In this document: positions 1 through 8,451 of the stretch, piece by piece | Layout of the letters: each line of letters begins with the position of its first letter | Position numbering within the stretch: the stretch's first letter is position 1 | NCBI GenBank assembly: GCA_964431735.1 | Contig: CAYSLJ010000132.1 | Span: 1-20,063 of the forward strand | Source: CALARM01 sp964431735 | GTDB lineage: Bacteria > Vulcanimicrobiota > SpSt-956 > JAKJGF01 | Length of the DNA: 20,063 nt | Direction of reading: 5' to 3' | Made by a program: the position numbers and the translations under genes | Notes under the pieces: model-generated | What the model saw: only the letters and a program-made list of their open reading frames with translations | What the model was told of the DNA's origin: nothing | Databases searched by the model: none

Positions 1-1
1 C

Positions 2-559
2 ACATTTATTCTGAAGGATTCTGGCTCTCATAGGAAGTCTTTTCTTGAGTTCACTACTTTCTATACTGAAGGCATTGCAGATATATTGCCGGCACTCGGA
101 AATAAGTTTTTCGTAAGCAGTATTTAATTCCTGAATCGTTTTAACCAGTTTATCTTTAAAAGATTTTATTTTTTCTTCTTCCAGATTTTCATCTATAGCC
201 GGAAATCCGAGAGCTTTCGGTATTTCCACAAAGATGAGATTATCCGGTTCTTTTGAAGATAAAAGGGCATCTCTCAGGGCAATAGCTTCATGGGAAAGAT
301 TTTTCTTTGTATTTCTGGTATAGGCCGGAAGATTCATGGCAAATTTTACAAGAGGTTTCACTATGCCGAGTATTGTTTCATTTCTGCCGGCAGAAGGAAG
401 TCTGCTACCTGGTTTGTAAATGATACTTTCTAATGCTTTGAAGACTTTCAATCTTAATCCCGTAATAGGAATATGCTTGACAGCAAATCGTTCCGGGTTT
501 TTCATTAAGAGATCGAAATGTTCTGACCCCAGGACAAGAATAAAGTAATACCGTTCAAA
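2..559 (-). pseudogene. 3' part of a large ATPase-like gene, 5' side broken, runs off the left edge
   Basis: A minus-strand frame is open from a TAG at 560-562 to the window edge and reads as a real protein. It contains LGSEHFDLL, NPERFAVKHIPITGL, a YTRNT segment, then LSHEAIALRDALL and LIFVEIPKALGFP, followed by a charged helical stretch. The coding-like text starts directly after the stop. The first ATG is at 503-505, has no ribosome site, and lies inside the conserved-looking text, so the 5' end appears deleted or frameshifted rather than being a true start. From memory the pattern resembles the C-terminal region of DUF6079 (PglY/BREX-type) P-loop ATPases, but no P-loop is in view and this is a tentative match. 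It lies just after the PLD-helicase gene on the same strand. It could also be an intact gene with a rare start codon. Confidence 0.5.
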
Positions 560-607
560 CTAACTTCTAAAAGGTTTCTTTTCCACGGAAGAGGAAGTTT
601 TTTATTT

Positions 608-3214
608 TCATTTTTCTGTAAAAGTTTTATCTTCCTTTTGAAGCTCCAGGAGTTTCTTTTCAAGTCTCTCTTTATAAAAACTTCTTGTCCTGTAATCTAT
701 GATATCTTTAAAATGTAAAATAAAGGCAGGTTTATGTATATATTCTTTCAATGAATGTGCAAGACAGAAGTTTTCTCCATCTGTATAAAAAAACTCTGGA
801 GAAGACTGCAGTAAAAAGTGAACAGGATTTTTTCTGGCTATAGTGACATAATCTTTTTTTACCCAGTTCTTGTAATTACTGCTGCCTGGATGCCTCAAAA
901 GGTCAACAGAATTTGCTCCATATGAATAAAAACTTTTAAAACTTTTATATAAATCTTCATCATCAATAGACATTTTTATATTCCCATCATTATAAAAAGC
1001 CAGTAAAACAGGCATTTTATAAGTTTTAGTCATACCTGTTTTTTCCATGTCAATAAGAAAATTATGAGCTTCAGTTCCAATAAGCTCATTTTCATCTTCT
1101 GTCAGTTCATTAATTTTTTTAAGAAAAGAAAAATAATCTCTAAAAATATTCAAATCTTTTTTATTACGTATTATGCTGTAAAGGTATTCATCCATATAAG
1201 TGTACATATCAAGCCTCATTGGTCTTGCTCCTGAATCTTCTTTTAATCTAAAATATTCGTCTTTTACTTTTTCAAAAATACCTTTTTGCTTCCCTGCCAT
1301 TTCTTTAAAGAGATCAATAAGCTTAAAATCAAAATTTACAATACAATTATCAGGATACTCATCTTCAAGTGGAAGTTTTCCTTCCTGGACTCTTTTGCTC
1401 ATTTCCTGCACATCTCCACTTAGAAGAAATGGTATGAGATTTGCTTTTTTATAATTTCCTATAAAATCCAGTACATTAACGTAATTTTTTCCTGTTCTTT
1501 TTCTCAGACCTCTTCCAAGTTGTTGCAGAAATACAGTGGGAGATTCTGTAGGTCTGAGAAACATAACCATATCTACTTCCGGTACATCAAGGCCCTCATT
1601 GAACATATCAACAGAAAATATAACCCTGACATCTGAATTTTTAAGTTGTTCTATGGCTATTTTTCTATCCATTATATAAGAAGATTTATCTATTTCCTGA
1701 GAGTGATTATTTTTATTTGTACTGCCGCTTATAACTGCACAGGATTTTATACCATTTGAGGAAAAATATTCTGCCATATGCAGTGCATGATTTTTGCTGG
1801 CACAAAATCCAAGGGCACTTGAACTATTATATTTAGAATAATATTGTAAAATCAGGTCTAAACGTGTATTTATCTTTAATAGCTCTTCTAGCTGTTTTTC
1901 ATCATATCTGCCATTTCTGTAATCGACAGTATTATAATTACTTTCGTCATAAATACCATAATACCTGAATGGCACAAGATAACCTTTATTTATAGCTTCT
2001 TTAAGCCTGATTTCATATACCAGATTGTAATCACACAATGTAAATATATCCTGTCCGTCCAGTCTTTCAGGAGTAGCTGTAAGTCCAAGCAGAAATTCCG
2101 GCTTAAAGTAATTAATAACATTTCTATAATTACCTGCAACAGCATGATGAAATTCATCAATGATAACGTAATCAAATTCATCACTTTTGAAAAACTTCTC
2201 ATTTAAATATTCCTGACGGCCTATTGTTTGAATAGTAGCAAATAATACATTACAGTCAGTTTCTTTTCTGATACCACTGAAAAAGCCTGTTTTAATTTCA
2301 GGTTTTACACACTTAAAGGTTTGCTCTGCCTGAGATAATATTTCTTCTCTATGAGCTATAAAAAGAATCTTATCAAAATTTTCCGAGTCAAAGGCTGACA
2401 GGAAAGTTTTCCCGATACCACAGGCAGCAACAACAATACCTTTATCCCACCCTTCAAGTCTTGCTTTATTTAATTCATAAAGAGCTTCTATCTGAGGTCC
2501 TATAGGCCGAGGAAATCTAATAATCTTGTCTGTATCTTCGTTTTGCACAGAAACAGGATAATACTTTCCTTTCTCTTCTGCAACGTTAAGGAGTTCTTCT
2601 TTACTCTCAGATGGTATCCTGTCTTCCAGTCTTTCCAGATCTTCAAAGAATTTTGGTTTTCTCCAGTTTCTGGAATATCTTCTCATCTCATTGTCATCAA
2701 CAATTATAGAATAATTAAGAAAAAGATCTTCAAATACGTTCCTGAAATACCGGTAATCTTCAGTATTTGCCAGTGAATTTATTCTATAATTCCATTCTAT
2801 ACCATCGGTCAGTGCAGAACGTGATATATTTGAAGAACCGACAAATATATCACCATCATTATTATCATATTCAAATATGTAGGATTTGGCATGAAAGGAT
2901 TTATTTGGGATACTATAAAAACGCAGGTCTACCCTGTCTTCCAGAGTAGTTTTAAGAAGATAAAGAGCCTGAGGCTGAGTTATATTCAGATAATTACCAC
3001 ATAAAATTCTTATTAAAGCCCCTTTCCCCGAAGCAGCTTTTAAATCATTTTCCAATAATCTGACACCTGATTCCATAAGAAAAGCAACTATTATATCAAT
3101 TTTTTTTGCTTTCAATATAGACTCTTTAAGCCTATTATACAAATGATCAGAGTCGCCGGTGATACAGTTCTGATTCAACTCGTTATGTTCATAACAAGAT
3201 AGATATTTCAACAT
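608..3214 (-). CDS. PLD-nuclease / superfamily 2 helicase fusion protein
   Basis: This 868-aa protein joins two enzyme modules. Residues 1-170 form a phospholipase-D-like nuclease domain with one HKD-type motif: H108-x-K110 is followed by GSSNIS at 126-131. Residues about 234-640 form a superfamily 2 (ResIII-like) helicase. It has a Q-motif-like FPRPIGPQ (234-241), Walker A ACGIGKT (264-270), DEFH (353-356), TATP (379-382), and motif VI QQLGRGLRK (564-572). The last 230 residues are a less recognisable C-terminal domain ending in a charged helix. The fusion suggests ATP-driven DNA translocation or unwinding coupled to phosphodiester cleavage, as in restriction-like defence proteins. It starts 28 bp after the stop of the 102-aa gene, with AAAGGAAC just before its ATG. 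It is the third gene of a three-gene operon. The domain assignment is firm; a defence role is inferred from architecture and context. No methyltransferase is in view. Confidence 0.9.
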   Translation of the reverse strand: MLKYLSCYEHNELNQNCITGDSDHLYNRLKESILKAKKIDIIVAFLMESGVRLLENDLKAASGKGALIRILCGNYLNITQPQALYLLKTTLEDRVDLRFYSIPNKSFHAKSYIFEYDNNDGDIFVGSSNISRSALTDGIEWNYRINSLANTEDYRYFRNVFEDLFLNYSIIVDDNEMRRYSRNWRKPKFFEDLERLEDRIPSESKEELLNVAEEKGKYYPVSVQNEDTDKIIRFPRPIGPQIEALYELNKARLEGWDKGIVVAACGIGKTFLSAFDSENFDKILFIAHREEILSQAEQTFKCVKPEIKTGFFSGIRKETDCNVLFATIQTIGRQEYLNEKFFKSDEFDYVIIDEFHHAVAGNYRNVINYFKPEFLLGLTATPERLDGQDIFTLCDYNLVYEIRLKEAINKGYLVPFRYYGIYDESNYNTVDYRNGRYDEKQLEELLKINTRLDLILQYYSKYNSSSALGFCASKNHALHMAEYFSSNGIKSCAVISGSTNKNNHSQEIDKSSYIMDRKIAIEQLKNSDVRVIFSVDMFNEGLDVPEVDMVMFLRPTESPTVFLQQLGRGLRKRTGKNYVNVLDFIGNYKKANLIPFLLSGDVQEMSKRVQEGKLPLEDEYPDNCIVNFDFKLIDLFKEMAGKQKGIFEKVKDEYFRLKEDSGARPMRLDMYTYMDEYLYSIIRNKKDLNIFRDYFSFLKKINELTEDENELIGTEAHNFLIDMEKTGMTKTYKMPVLLAFYNDGNIKMSIDDEDLYKSFKSFYSYGANSVDLLRHPGSSNYKNWVKKDYVTIARKNPVHFLLQSSPEFFYTDGENFCLAHSLKEYIHKPAFILHFKDIIDYRTRSFYKERLEKKLLELQKEDKTFTEK

Positions 3215-3242
3215 AGTTCCTTTTGTTTCTAATATAATTTAT

Positions 3243-3551
3243 TTAATATACTTTTGTTAATATAAGATTTTTCTCGAAGCCACCGCGTTTTTCTCTTTTT
3301 TCCTCTTTTATTTGTAACAGCTTATTAAAACTAATTCCTTTTTTCTCTGCAATAGCATCTATTACTTCCATTATATCAGATAGCTCTTCAATATTATCAC
3401 TTTCATAGAATTCATCAAGTTCTTCTTTCAATTTATCTTTTAAATATTGCAACGCAGTGTCATTACTAACTGTTTGTATTTCAAAAGTTTTTCCATCTTT
3501 TTCAATAATTCCTGGTATCTTATCCCTTATAATTTTATTATAAACTTTCAT
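3243..3551 (-). CDS. MazG-like / PRA-PH-like nucleotide pyrophosphohydrolase
   Basis: A 102-aa all-helical protein. The N-terminus YNKIIRDKIPGII (4-16) is the signature of the PRA-PH-like COG4997 group. The metal-binding motif of the MazG/PRA-PH superfamily is visible as E43-E44-x-x-E47 followed by E56-x-x-D59. Members hydrolyse nucleoside triphosphates, or phosphoribosyl-ATP, to the monophosphate and pyrophosphate in the cytosol. No histidine-biosynthesis gene is nearby, so a house-cleaning or signalling-nucleotide role is more likely than HisE. A GAGG sits 13 bp before the ATG. It lies between the 685-aa nuclease gene (30 bp gap) and the helicase (28 bp gap), which implies co-transcription. 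Small NTP pyrophosphohydrolases recur beside helicase-nuclease genes, where nucleotide depletion or removal of modified nucleotides has been proposed. The substrate here is unknown. Confidence 0.85.
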   Translation of the reverse strand: MKVYNKIIRDKIPGIIEKDGKTFEIQTVSNDTALQYLKDKLKEELDEFYESDNIEELSDIMEVIDAIAEKKGISFNKLLQIKEEKREKRGGFEKNLILTKVY

Positions 3552-3581
3552 TTAAAATTCACGACCTCTTTATATTAATTT

Positions 3582-5639
3582 TCAACTAACATCTTCAAAT
3601 TTCGAAAATTTTCCTATAAATTCCTTTATTTCCCTCACACATTTATCCAGGTTCCCTACGATCTCAGAACCTGTATATCTCAAAACCTTATAACCAAGAA
3701 ACTGTAATGCCCTGTCCTGATTTCGATCCTTAATGACACTTTCTTTGTTGTAATGATATTTAAAACCGTCACAATAAAGGGCAATTTTGCCTGATTCTAT
3801 GTAAAAATCAGTAACAGTCAGTAAAGTTCCGTCAGTATAGATTTCATACTGTTTCTTAAAATTTATATTTTCTTTTATTAAAGCCTCTCCCAATTTTGCT
3901 TCAATATCAGAACCATAGGCATTTTCATGAGGGATGGAATATTTATTGGTACCCTTTTTTTTTCTATATCTTTTGCTTTCATTTTTTTTATATTTATATT
4001 CCCAGTATTTAATATTACTAATCTCTTTACCGTCAGGCATTAAAAAGAATCTCGATAAAATGGATAATAATCTGCTTATAGAAGAATATTTTGAATATGG
4101 ATATAAATTTTGCTGATAATCCCTATAGATTTTTTGTGGGTTTACATGTTCAAAACCATATGGAAGATATATATAAGGTAAGTCATCAAGACTTCTAAAA
4201 AATTTAACTCCCGTAATCCCATAACGATCTCTTTCTTTAAAATCATTATTTCTGATAGTAAGAATATTTATCCAGTTATTGTTTAAAATAAAAGAAAGAA
4301 CCCACATAGTATCTTCATCTGGAGGTAACTTTATATCAGGATTAACTCTGTAAATAATATCTGCGCTTCCATCAGTATTAAATACCATAATTTCAGTAAC
4401 CTTGAAATAAAAAAACTCATTTAATTCATTTACAACAATTTCTGTCATCTTTCGTGGAATTCTGAACTCCTCTTTTAACAGTAAATTCACATAAAAAAAG
4501 TAATTTTCCGACTCAAATCTAATTCTTCCCTTTGTAGAAATTTCAGGAGCCTGTATTATCTGAGGAAACATTTCTTCGATCTGAGCATTTTTACAATCTT
4601 TACATACATAGGGTTTAAAATTATCGCGTTTCACTAACCATTCATTTCCACCAAGAATAGTTTCGACAGAAAATTCTCCCCAAGGAATACCTTCCAGGGC
4701 TTTTAGTTTTTCTTCGTCTACCCTCTGTTCATCAATAATTTCAATAACCGCTGTCAGATTATTATTTTCATCCAGTATAGCCACATCGGCATATTGTCCT
4801 GCAGGTAAAATATATTCAATAGATGCCTGCCTATATTTTACAGGAAAAAATTGCTTACCTATTTTTTTACATTTAGAACATCGGCGGAGCAAGAATATTT
4901 CTTTATGTTCATTTATAGCTTTTACTGTAGAACATTTCGCACGAAGATGTTTTTCTGTTTCCTCAAGAAAATCGCAAATCGCAGAAGTTTTTTTAGGTAC
5001 ATTACAAAAAATTCTTTCTATTTCATTTTCATCAAAAACATTAAGCTCTACTTTCCCAATAAAACGCTTTAACTCTCTCAAGTTTTGTAGAAAAATTTCT
5101 TTTGTAAAGCTTGTATTCATTAAAAAACTCAAATATTCAACTTTATAATTATCTACAACACTTCTATTTTTTATTGTTTCTATGGTTTCTTCAGAAAATA
5201 TACAAAATATTAATTTATGAGAAAAATAAGTTCGTTCTACATTATGTCCTTTAACTTTTCTATAGTCAAAAAGAACTTCTCCCTTACAGCTAGGACAGAA
5301 ATAAGGCTGAGGCCAATCCAGAAAGATAGATAGATATAGAGAAAATACACTTTCTACAGTGCTCAAAATGTTTTTTAATTGTTCTTTAATATCAACAAAA
5401 TAAAATATCTGTCCGAAAAAAGTTGAATATATCCTTTTTTCATTTTTAAGAATTTTTAGTTTATCATCTATAGCTCTACAGGCAAGATAATATTTTTTAG
5501 CCTTTTCCTGAGATACCTCTTCTCCTTTTGCATCAATAGCAAAAGGTACTTTATAAATTCCTCCTACCGATTGACTTACTTTATTTATAGTTCCACCACT
5601 ATTTACAAAGTCATGTAGTTGATACGTTCCATTACTCAT
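3582..5639 (-). CDS. Large protein with zinc knuckles, a CoiA-like middle and a DUF559/Vsr-like C-terminal nuclease
   Basis: A 685-aa protein, first in its operon. Three CxxC knuckles are visible: C115-C118 (with FSH141, a CoiA-like finger), C254-C257 and C346-C349. Between the last two, E274...AD285 V...VIE300-I is spaced like a PD-(D/E)XK core and resembles CoiA competence nucleases. The C-terminus (576-685) looks like a DUF559/Vsr-type endonuclease: E580, TDF (D611), LYCDG (621-625), YHY (628-630), RNQDRALQFLGYKVLR (639-654). In many DUF559 proteins the DG is preceded by an acidic residue (E-x-D-G); here that position is Y622, so the active site may be of the divergent 'tDG' type. The middle region 360-560 is unrecognised. 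Cys-rich fingers plus one or two nuclease folds suggest a DNA-recognising, DNA-cutting component working with the downstream helicase. This is inferred. The stop is 30 bp before the pyrophosphohydrolase start. Confidence 0.85.
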   Translation of the reverse strand: MSNGTYQLHDFVNSGGTINKVSQSVGGIYKVPFAIDAKGEEVSQEKAKKYYLACRAIDDKLKILKNEKRIYSTFFGQIFYFVDIKEQLKNILSTVESVFSLYLSIFLDWPQPYFCPSCKGEVLFDYRKVKGHNVERTYFSHKLIFCIFSEETIETIKNRSVVDNYKVEYLSFLMNTSFTKEIFLQNLRELKRFIGKVELNVFDENEIERIFCNVPKKTSAICDFLEETEKHLRAKCSTVKAINEHKEIFLLRRCSKCKKIGKQFFPVKYRQASIEYILPAGQYADVAILDENNNLTAVIEIIDEQRVDEEKLKALEGIPWGEFSVETILGGNEWLVKRDNFKPYVCKDCKNAQIEEMFPQIIQAPEISTKGRIRFESENYFFYVNLLLKEEFRIPRKMTEIVVNELNEFFYFKVTEIMVFNTDGSADIIYRVNPDIKLPPDEDTMWVLSFILNNNWINILTIRNNDFKERDRYGITGVKFFRSLDDLPYIYLPYGFEHVNPQKIYRDYQQNLYPYSKYSSISRLLSILSRFFLMPDGKEISNIKYWEYKYKKNESKRYRKKKGTNKYSIPHENAYGSDIEAKLGEALIKENINFKKQYEIYTDGTLLTVTDFYIESGKIALYCDGFKYHYNKESVIKDRNQDRALQFLGYKVLRYTGSEIVGNLDKCVREIKEFIGKFSKFEDVS

Positions 5640-5679
5640 ATTAAATAATAATTTTCCTCTTTATATCTATGTTAATTCC

Positions 5680-5877
5680 CTAAATTCCCAGATTCCCCAT
5701 AACAAACTCTTCCTGTTCCTCCTCCGGCACATAATCAGTAAAATACCCGGTACCCTTCCCTCTTCTCCCTGCCCCACCGGTATATTTCCTGTCAGATCTG
5801 CAGAGAAGTCTGACATTACATTTATTGAGACTGATCAGAATTTTTCTTATATAATTCCAAGAAATCCCTTTCTTTAG
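5680..5877 (-). pseudogene. Remnant C-terminal reading frame of unknown origin
   Basis: A minus-strand frame of about 65 codons between TGA (5878-5880) and TAG (5680-5682), with no start codon suited to expression. It reads like protein: GISWNYIRKILISL near its start, then GRRGKGTGYFTDYVPEEEQ and VMGNLGI at the end. The 3' half is more convincing than the 5' half, which overlaps the DUF1016 fragment in another frame. I do not recognise the parent family. It is most likely the tail of a gene lost from the island. Confidence 0.35.
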
Positions 5878-5989
5878 TCAATTCCGATCTCAATTCTTCC
5901 TCTGTAGGAAGATAAAGTTTATATTTTGCTGCAAATATCTGTTCCTGTCCTTCAGGCAAAGTAAATCTTACTACAGCATTATTCTTCCT
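5822..5989 (-). pseudogene. C-terminal remnant of a DUF1016 (YhcG-type) PD-(D/E)XK nuclease
   Basis: A 55-codon minus-strand frame between TAA (5990-5992) and TAA (5822-5824). The text NNAVVRFTLPEGQEQIFAAK, then LYLPTEEELRSEL, matches the very end of DUF1016/PDDEXK proteins, which finish with an 'LP(S/T)EEEL' helix. The nuclease core itself is absent, so this is a dead fragment. It shows that another restriction-like gene once sat beside the AlbA_2 gene. Confidence 0.65.
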
Positions 5990-6059
5990 TTAAAATAAAA
6001 CTGCCTTATATCCTCTTTTTCTATCTTTGATAAAATTAAATAATGACTCCAGCTTAATT

Positions 6060-6174
6060 GGGAATGTCTAAAGAATGTCTAATATATATGTTTCCAATCC
6101 CTTGATTTATTTATATTTCAGGTTAAAAGAATGTCTAAAGAATATCTAAGGAATGTCTAAAGAATGACTAAAGT
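6060..6174. repeat. 11-bp tandem repeats (unit TCTAAAGAATG) downstream of AlbA_2 copy 1
   Basis: Two clusters of an 11-bp unit written on the plus strand as TCTAAAGAATG: about two units at 6063-6082 and four to five partly degenerate units at 6127-6172. The array ends in the small palindrome CTAAAGTTTAG at the gene's stop codon. A closely matching array follows copy 2. Eleven bp is close to one DNA turn, which would put a bound protein on one face of the helix. The function is unknown. Confidence 0.75.
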
Positions 6175-7839
6175 TTAGATATTCAAAACCCATTTAGAAT
6201 CTCTATTATTCCCTATATTTTTTATTGTTTTATCTTTCTTAGACATTAAATAAATGAGATTCTTCACTTTATTAATTTTTTGTTTCTCATCCAGAATATC
6301 AGAGAGTTTATCCTTTAAAAGTTCATATATTTCCTGCCTTGAAGAAGAACCATATTTTTTTATAAGCTCAAGAATCATATCTTTATAATAACTATCATCG
6401 AAAGCTCTGTATTTTATATAACTTATTTTGTCACCTGTAATATCTGCAATTTGAGAAGCAACATAAATATTAGGATATCTTCCTTCCACAAGTTTTTGTT
6501 TCTTAAGAATATTATATTCATCTTTAGTAATAGATTTTCTCTTTTGAACTTTGTCCAATAACATAACTGATGCAAGGCTTAAATCAGTATTATTAATAAG
6601 AATTCTTGTGTAATTTTCATCAAGTACTGTTCCATAAATCGTAACAAATACTCTCCCCTGCTCAGTTAAATCATAATCAGGCATAGGAAAATACCTTTTT
6701 CTCTGAAGCCGGAACATTCTATGTATTCCACTTGAAATAGTATCGATCATATTCAATCGTACCATAGCATTTGCCAGAAAAAAATTTCTGTAAAATGGAG
6801 GCACATACCCCGGAGAAAAAAGCGTCTCAATATTGCCGGGAATGAAAGTTCCTTCATTAATGAAAAATAAGCGATCCGGTTTTTCAATTACATTTACCCT
6901 TCCCCTTAACGTATAATCCTGATGGGCAATACAATTATGCAGTGCTTCCCTTATAATATACGGTTCATATTGCTGTGTTTCCAGAGGGAAGAGAGTATTG
7001 CCGGGCATATACCTGTATGTAAGATTCCTGATTTTAGAAAAAACCTTATCTACCGACAGTATAAAAGGAGGTCCAAAATGCTCGTAATCAATCCTGTTGC
7101 CCTGATTATCTTCTAAAATCCAGGTAATCTGAGATGTAAAAGGGTTCAGGTATTTCTGTGTTTCTTCTTTCCCGAGCAGTATTATGGCTGTTGCTGTTAT
7201 TTTTCCGTCTATTGTAATATTTATTTTATTAAGGAATGTTTCATCATCCCAGTCGTCCACTTCTGATGAAATTTTAGGATTTTTCTCCTTAAAATTTTCC
7301 CTTGCTTTTTCCAGAGCAGATGAATCAAGATCTTTTAATGTAACATTTTCATATATTCTGGCAGACCAGTCAGAGTATTTCTGATTTCTGATATATTCCA
7401 GTTCCTGTATATTCAACGGTGCCAGTGAGTCATGTTCACGCCCATAATAATGTCCTTTCCAGGAAGTGGGAATTCCCGAAGGGGCTGCAGGAATTTGAAA
7501 CATAATCACTCTTCCTTCCTGAAAAGATAATTCATATATTTCTATAAATGTTAATCTGTCACTGGTATGATCTGCCACATCTTTTTTAAGTTTATCAAGA
7601 CTTTCCCCGGTGTTCTTATAATTTGTTCCCACAATTTTTCCGTTATTATCCACACCGAATATTATCCAGCCATATTGAATCCTTTTCAGGTTGGCTTCAT
7701 TACTTATAGCAGAGAAATATTTCCCGAGGTCTTCAAAGGGATAATCATTTTTCGCTTCCTTGAATTCAAACCATTCCTTTTCTTTTCTATACCTTAATTC
7801 GTTAAAGGTTTCTTCCTGTTGTCTTTTATCGAGAAGCAT
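6175..7839 (-). CDS. Schlafen-like AlbA_2 / HATPase_c_4 protein, copy 1
   Basis: A 554-aa protein. Residues about 18-115 are an AlbA_2 (Schlafen-like AAA_4) domain: EWFEFKEAKND, then FSAISNEAN, GWIIFGVDN-GKIVGT. Residues about 290-400 hold an HATPase_c_4-type box, REALHNCIAHQDY, with E298, N302, H306 and D308. The C-terminal 130 residues look like winged-helix DNA-binding modules (about 400-554). The family contains predicted nucleic-acid-binding ATPases or transcription regulators often found near restriction and other defence genes; the exact activity is unknown. I chose the ATG at 7837-7839 rather than one 30 bp upstream because GGAGG lies 8 bp before it and the second copy begins at the matching codon. 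It is a near duplicate of 17148-18812: the last ~180 residues differ at one position and the first ~370 at about 21. Confidence 0.9.
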   Translation of the reverse strand: MLLDKRQQEETFNELRYRKEKEWFEFKEAKNDYPFEDLGKYFSAISNEANLKRIQYGWIIFGVDNNGKIVGTNYKNTGESLDKLKKDVADHTSDRLTFIEIYELSFQEGRVIMFQIPAAPSGIPTSWKGHYYGREHDSLAPLNIQELEYIRNQKYSDWSARIYENVTLKDLDSSALEKARENFKEKNPKISSEVDDWDDETFLNKINITIDGKITATAIILLGKEETQKYLNPFTSQITWILEDNQGNRIDYEHFGPPFILSVDKVFSKIRNLTYRYMPGNTLFPLETQQYEPYIIREALHNCIAHQDYTLRGRVNVIEKPDRLFFINEGTFIPGNIETLFSPGYVPPFYRNFFLANAMVRLNMIDTISSGIHRMFRLQRKRYFPMPDYDLTEQGRVFVTIYGTVLDENYTRILINNTDLSLASVMLLDKVQKRKSITKDEYNILKKQKLVEGRYPNIYVASQIADITGDKISYIKYRAFDDSYYKDMILELIKKYGSSSRQEIYELLKDKLSDILDEKQKINKVKNLIYLMSKKDKTIKNIGNNRDSKWVLNI

Positions 7840-7928
7840 AAAGAGCCTCCGTTTTATATTTATCTCCATTTAAATGTTTTATTATCCGCCACATAATCCG
7901 AGAAATCCAGAATCAATCTTATCATTTA

Positions 7929-7951
7929 CCTGTGTCATAGACTGTCACAGG
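7929..7951. promoter_or_regulatory. Imperfect dyad CCTGTG...CACAGG, possible operator
   Basis: Six-base arms CCTGTG and CACAGG are separated by 11 bp, about 90 bp upstream of the AlbA_2 copy 1 start. The second copy lacks this sequence upstream. It could be an operator for the AlbA_2 gene. It has no T-run, so a terminator is unlikely. Confidence 0.3.
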
Positions 7952-8451
7952 AATAAATTTTTCTATATATAAAAATCAAACAAAACAAGTATATATTTTA
8001 TATAAAATACATCGGTATTATAAAAAATATCACAATCTAACCAGAACATCAGCTATTTTATTATAAACAAAAAACATGCAAAGTCAAATTACACGTAAAA
8101 GATTACTAAAACTGAAAAATTTCACTCTGAGTAAGCACAAAAAGATAACAAATCCAGTAAATAAGCCAGTGCCAGTTTTTATACTTTATCTTTCGAAAAA
8201 GAACTGCAGGAAAAGAAAAAAGAGAAAAATTCCCTGAAATAAAAGGGTTTATTCTATTAGAAAAAATTCTTTCCCATAATTCTGATTTTTTTATACCGGA
8301 AGGCACATTTATATTATAAAAGAAGAAGACCGACAAAAGGTGCCGGTGGTGGAAATTTTTATAGAAAAATTAATTTCTTTAATTGTTTTATCATTTTTAG
8401 ACACTGCGGAGAGAATAATTAATAATCACAGGCCGGATTTGATTATTTTTA

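Larger units (their letters stand above)
5640..6174. other. Gene graveyard: 535 bp without an intact gene
   Basis: This gap separates the nuclease-helicase operon from the first AlbA_2 gene. It holds at least three minus-strand fragments of former coding sequence (5680-5877, 5822-5989 and about 5990-6050), followed by the 11-bp repeat array. None has a usable start. The promoter of the 685-aa gene must lie here or further upstream; I see only a loose TATAAA-like string just before its ribosome site and no convincing -35 box. Confidence 0.6.
6060..7851. repeat. Left copy of a ~1.8-kb direct repeat
   Basis: Similarity to 17035-18824 runs from the GGGAATGTCTAAAG string through the whole AlbA_2 gene to the CGGAGGCTCTTT ribosome site, and stops sharply at both ends. 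The offset is 10973 bp over the gene. No transposon ends or target duplications are evident at the borders. Confidence 0.85.

Noticed and set aside
7840..7869. Longer N-terminus for AlbA_2 copy 1 (ATG at 7867-7869)
   Set aside because: The strong GGAGG is placed for the ATG at 7839, and the paralogue begins at that same codon.
8106..8336. Minus-strand 76-codon frame with a hydrophobic stretch
   Set aside because: It has no ribosome site and unconvincing composition in an AT-rich spacer, and I recognise no family; probably chance.
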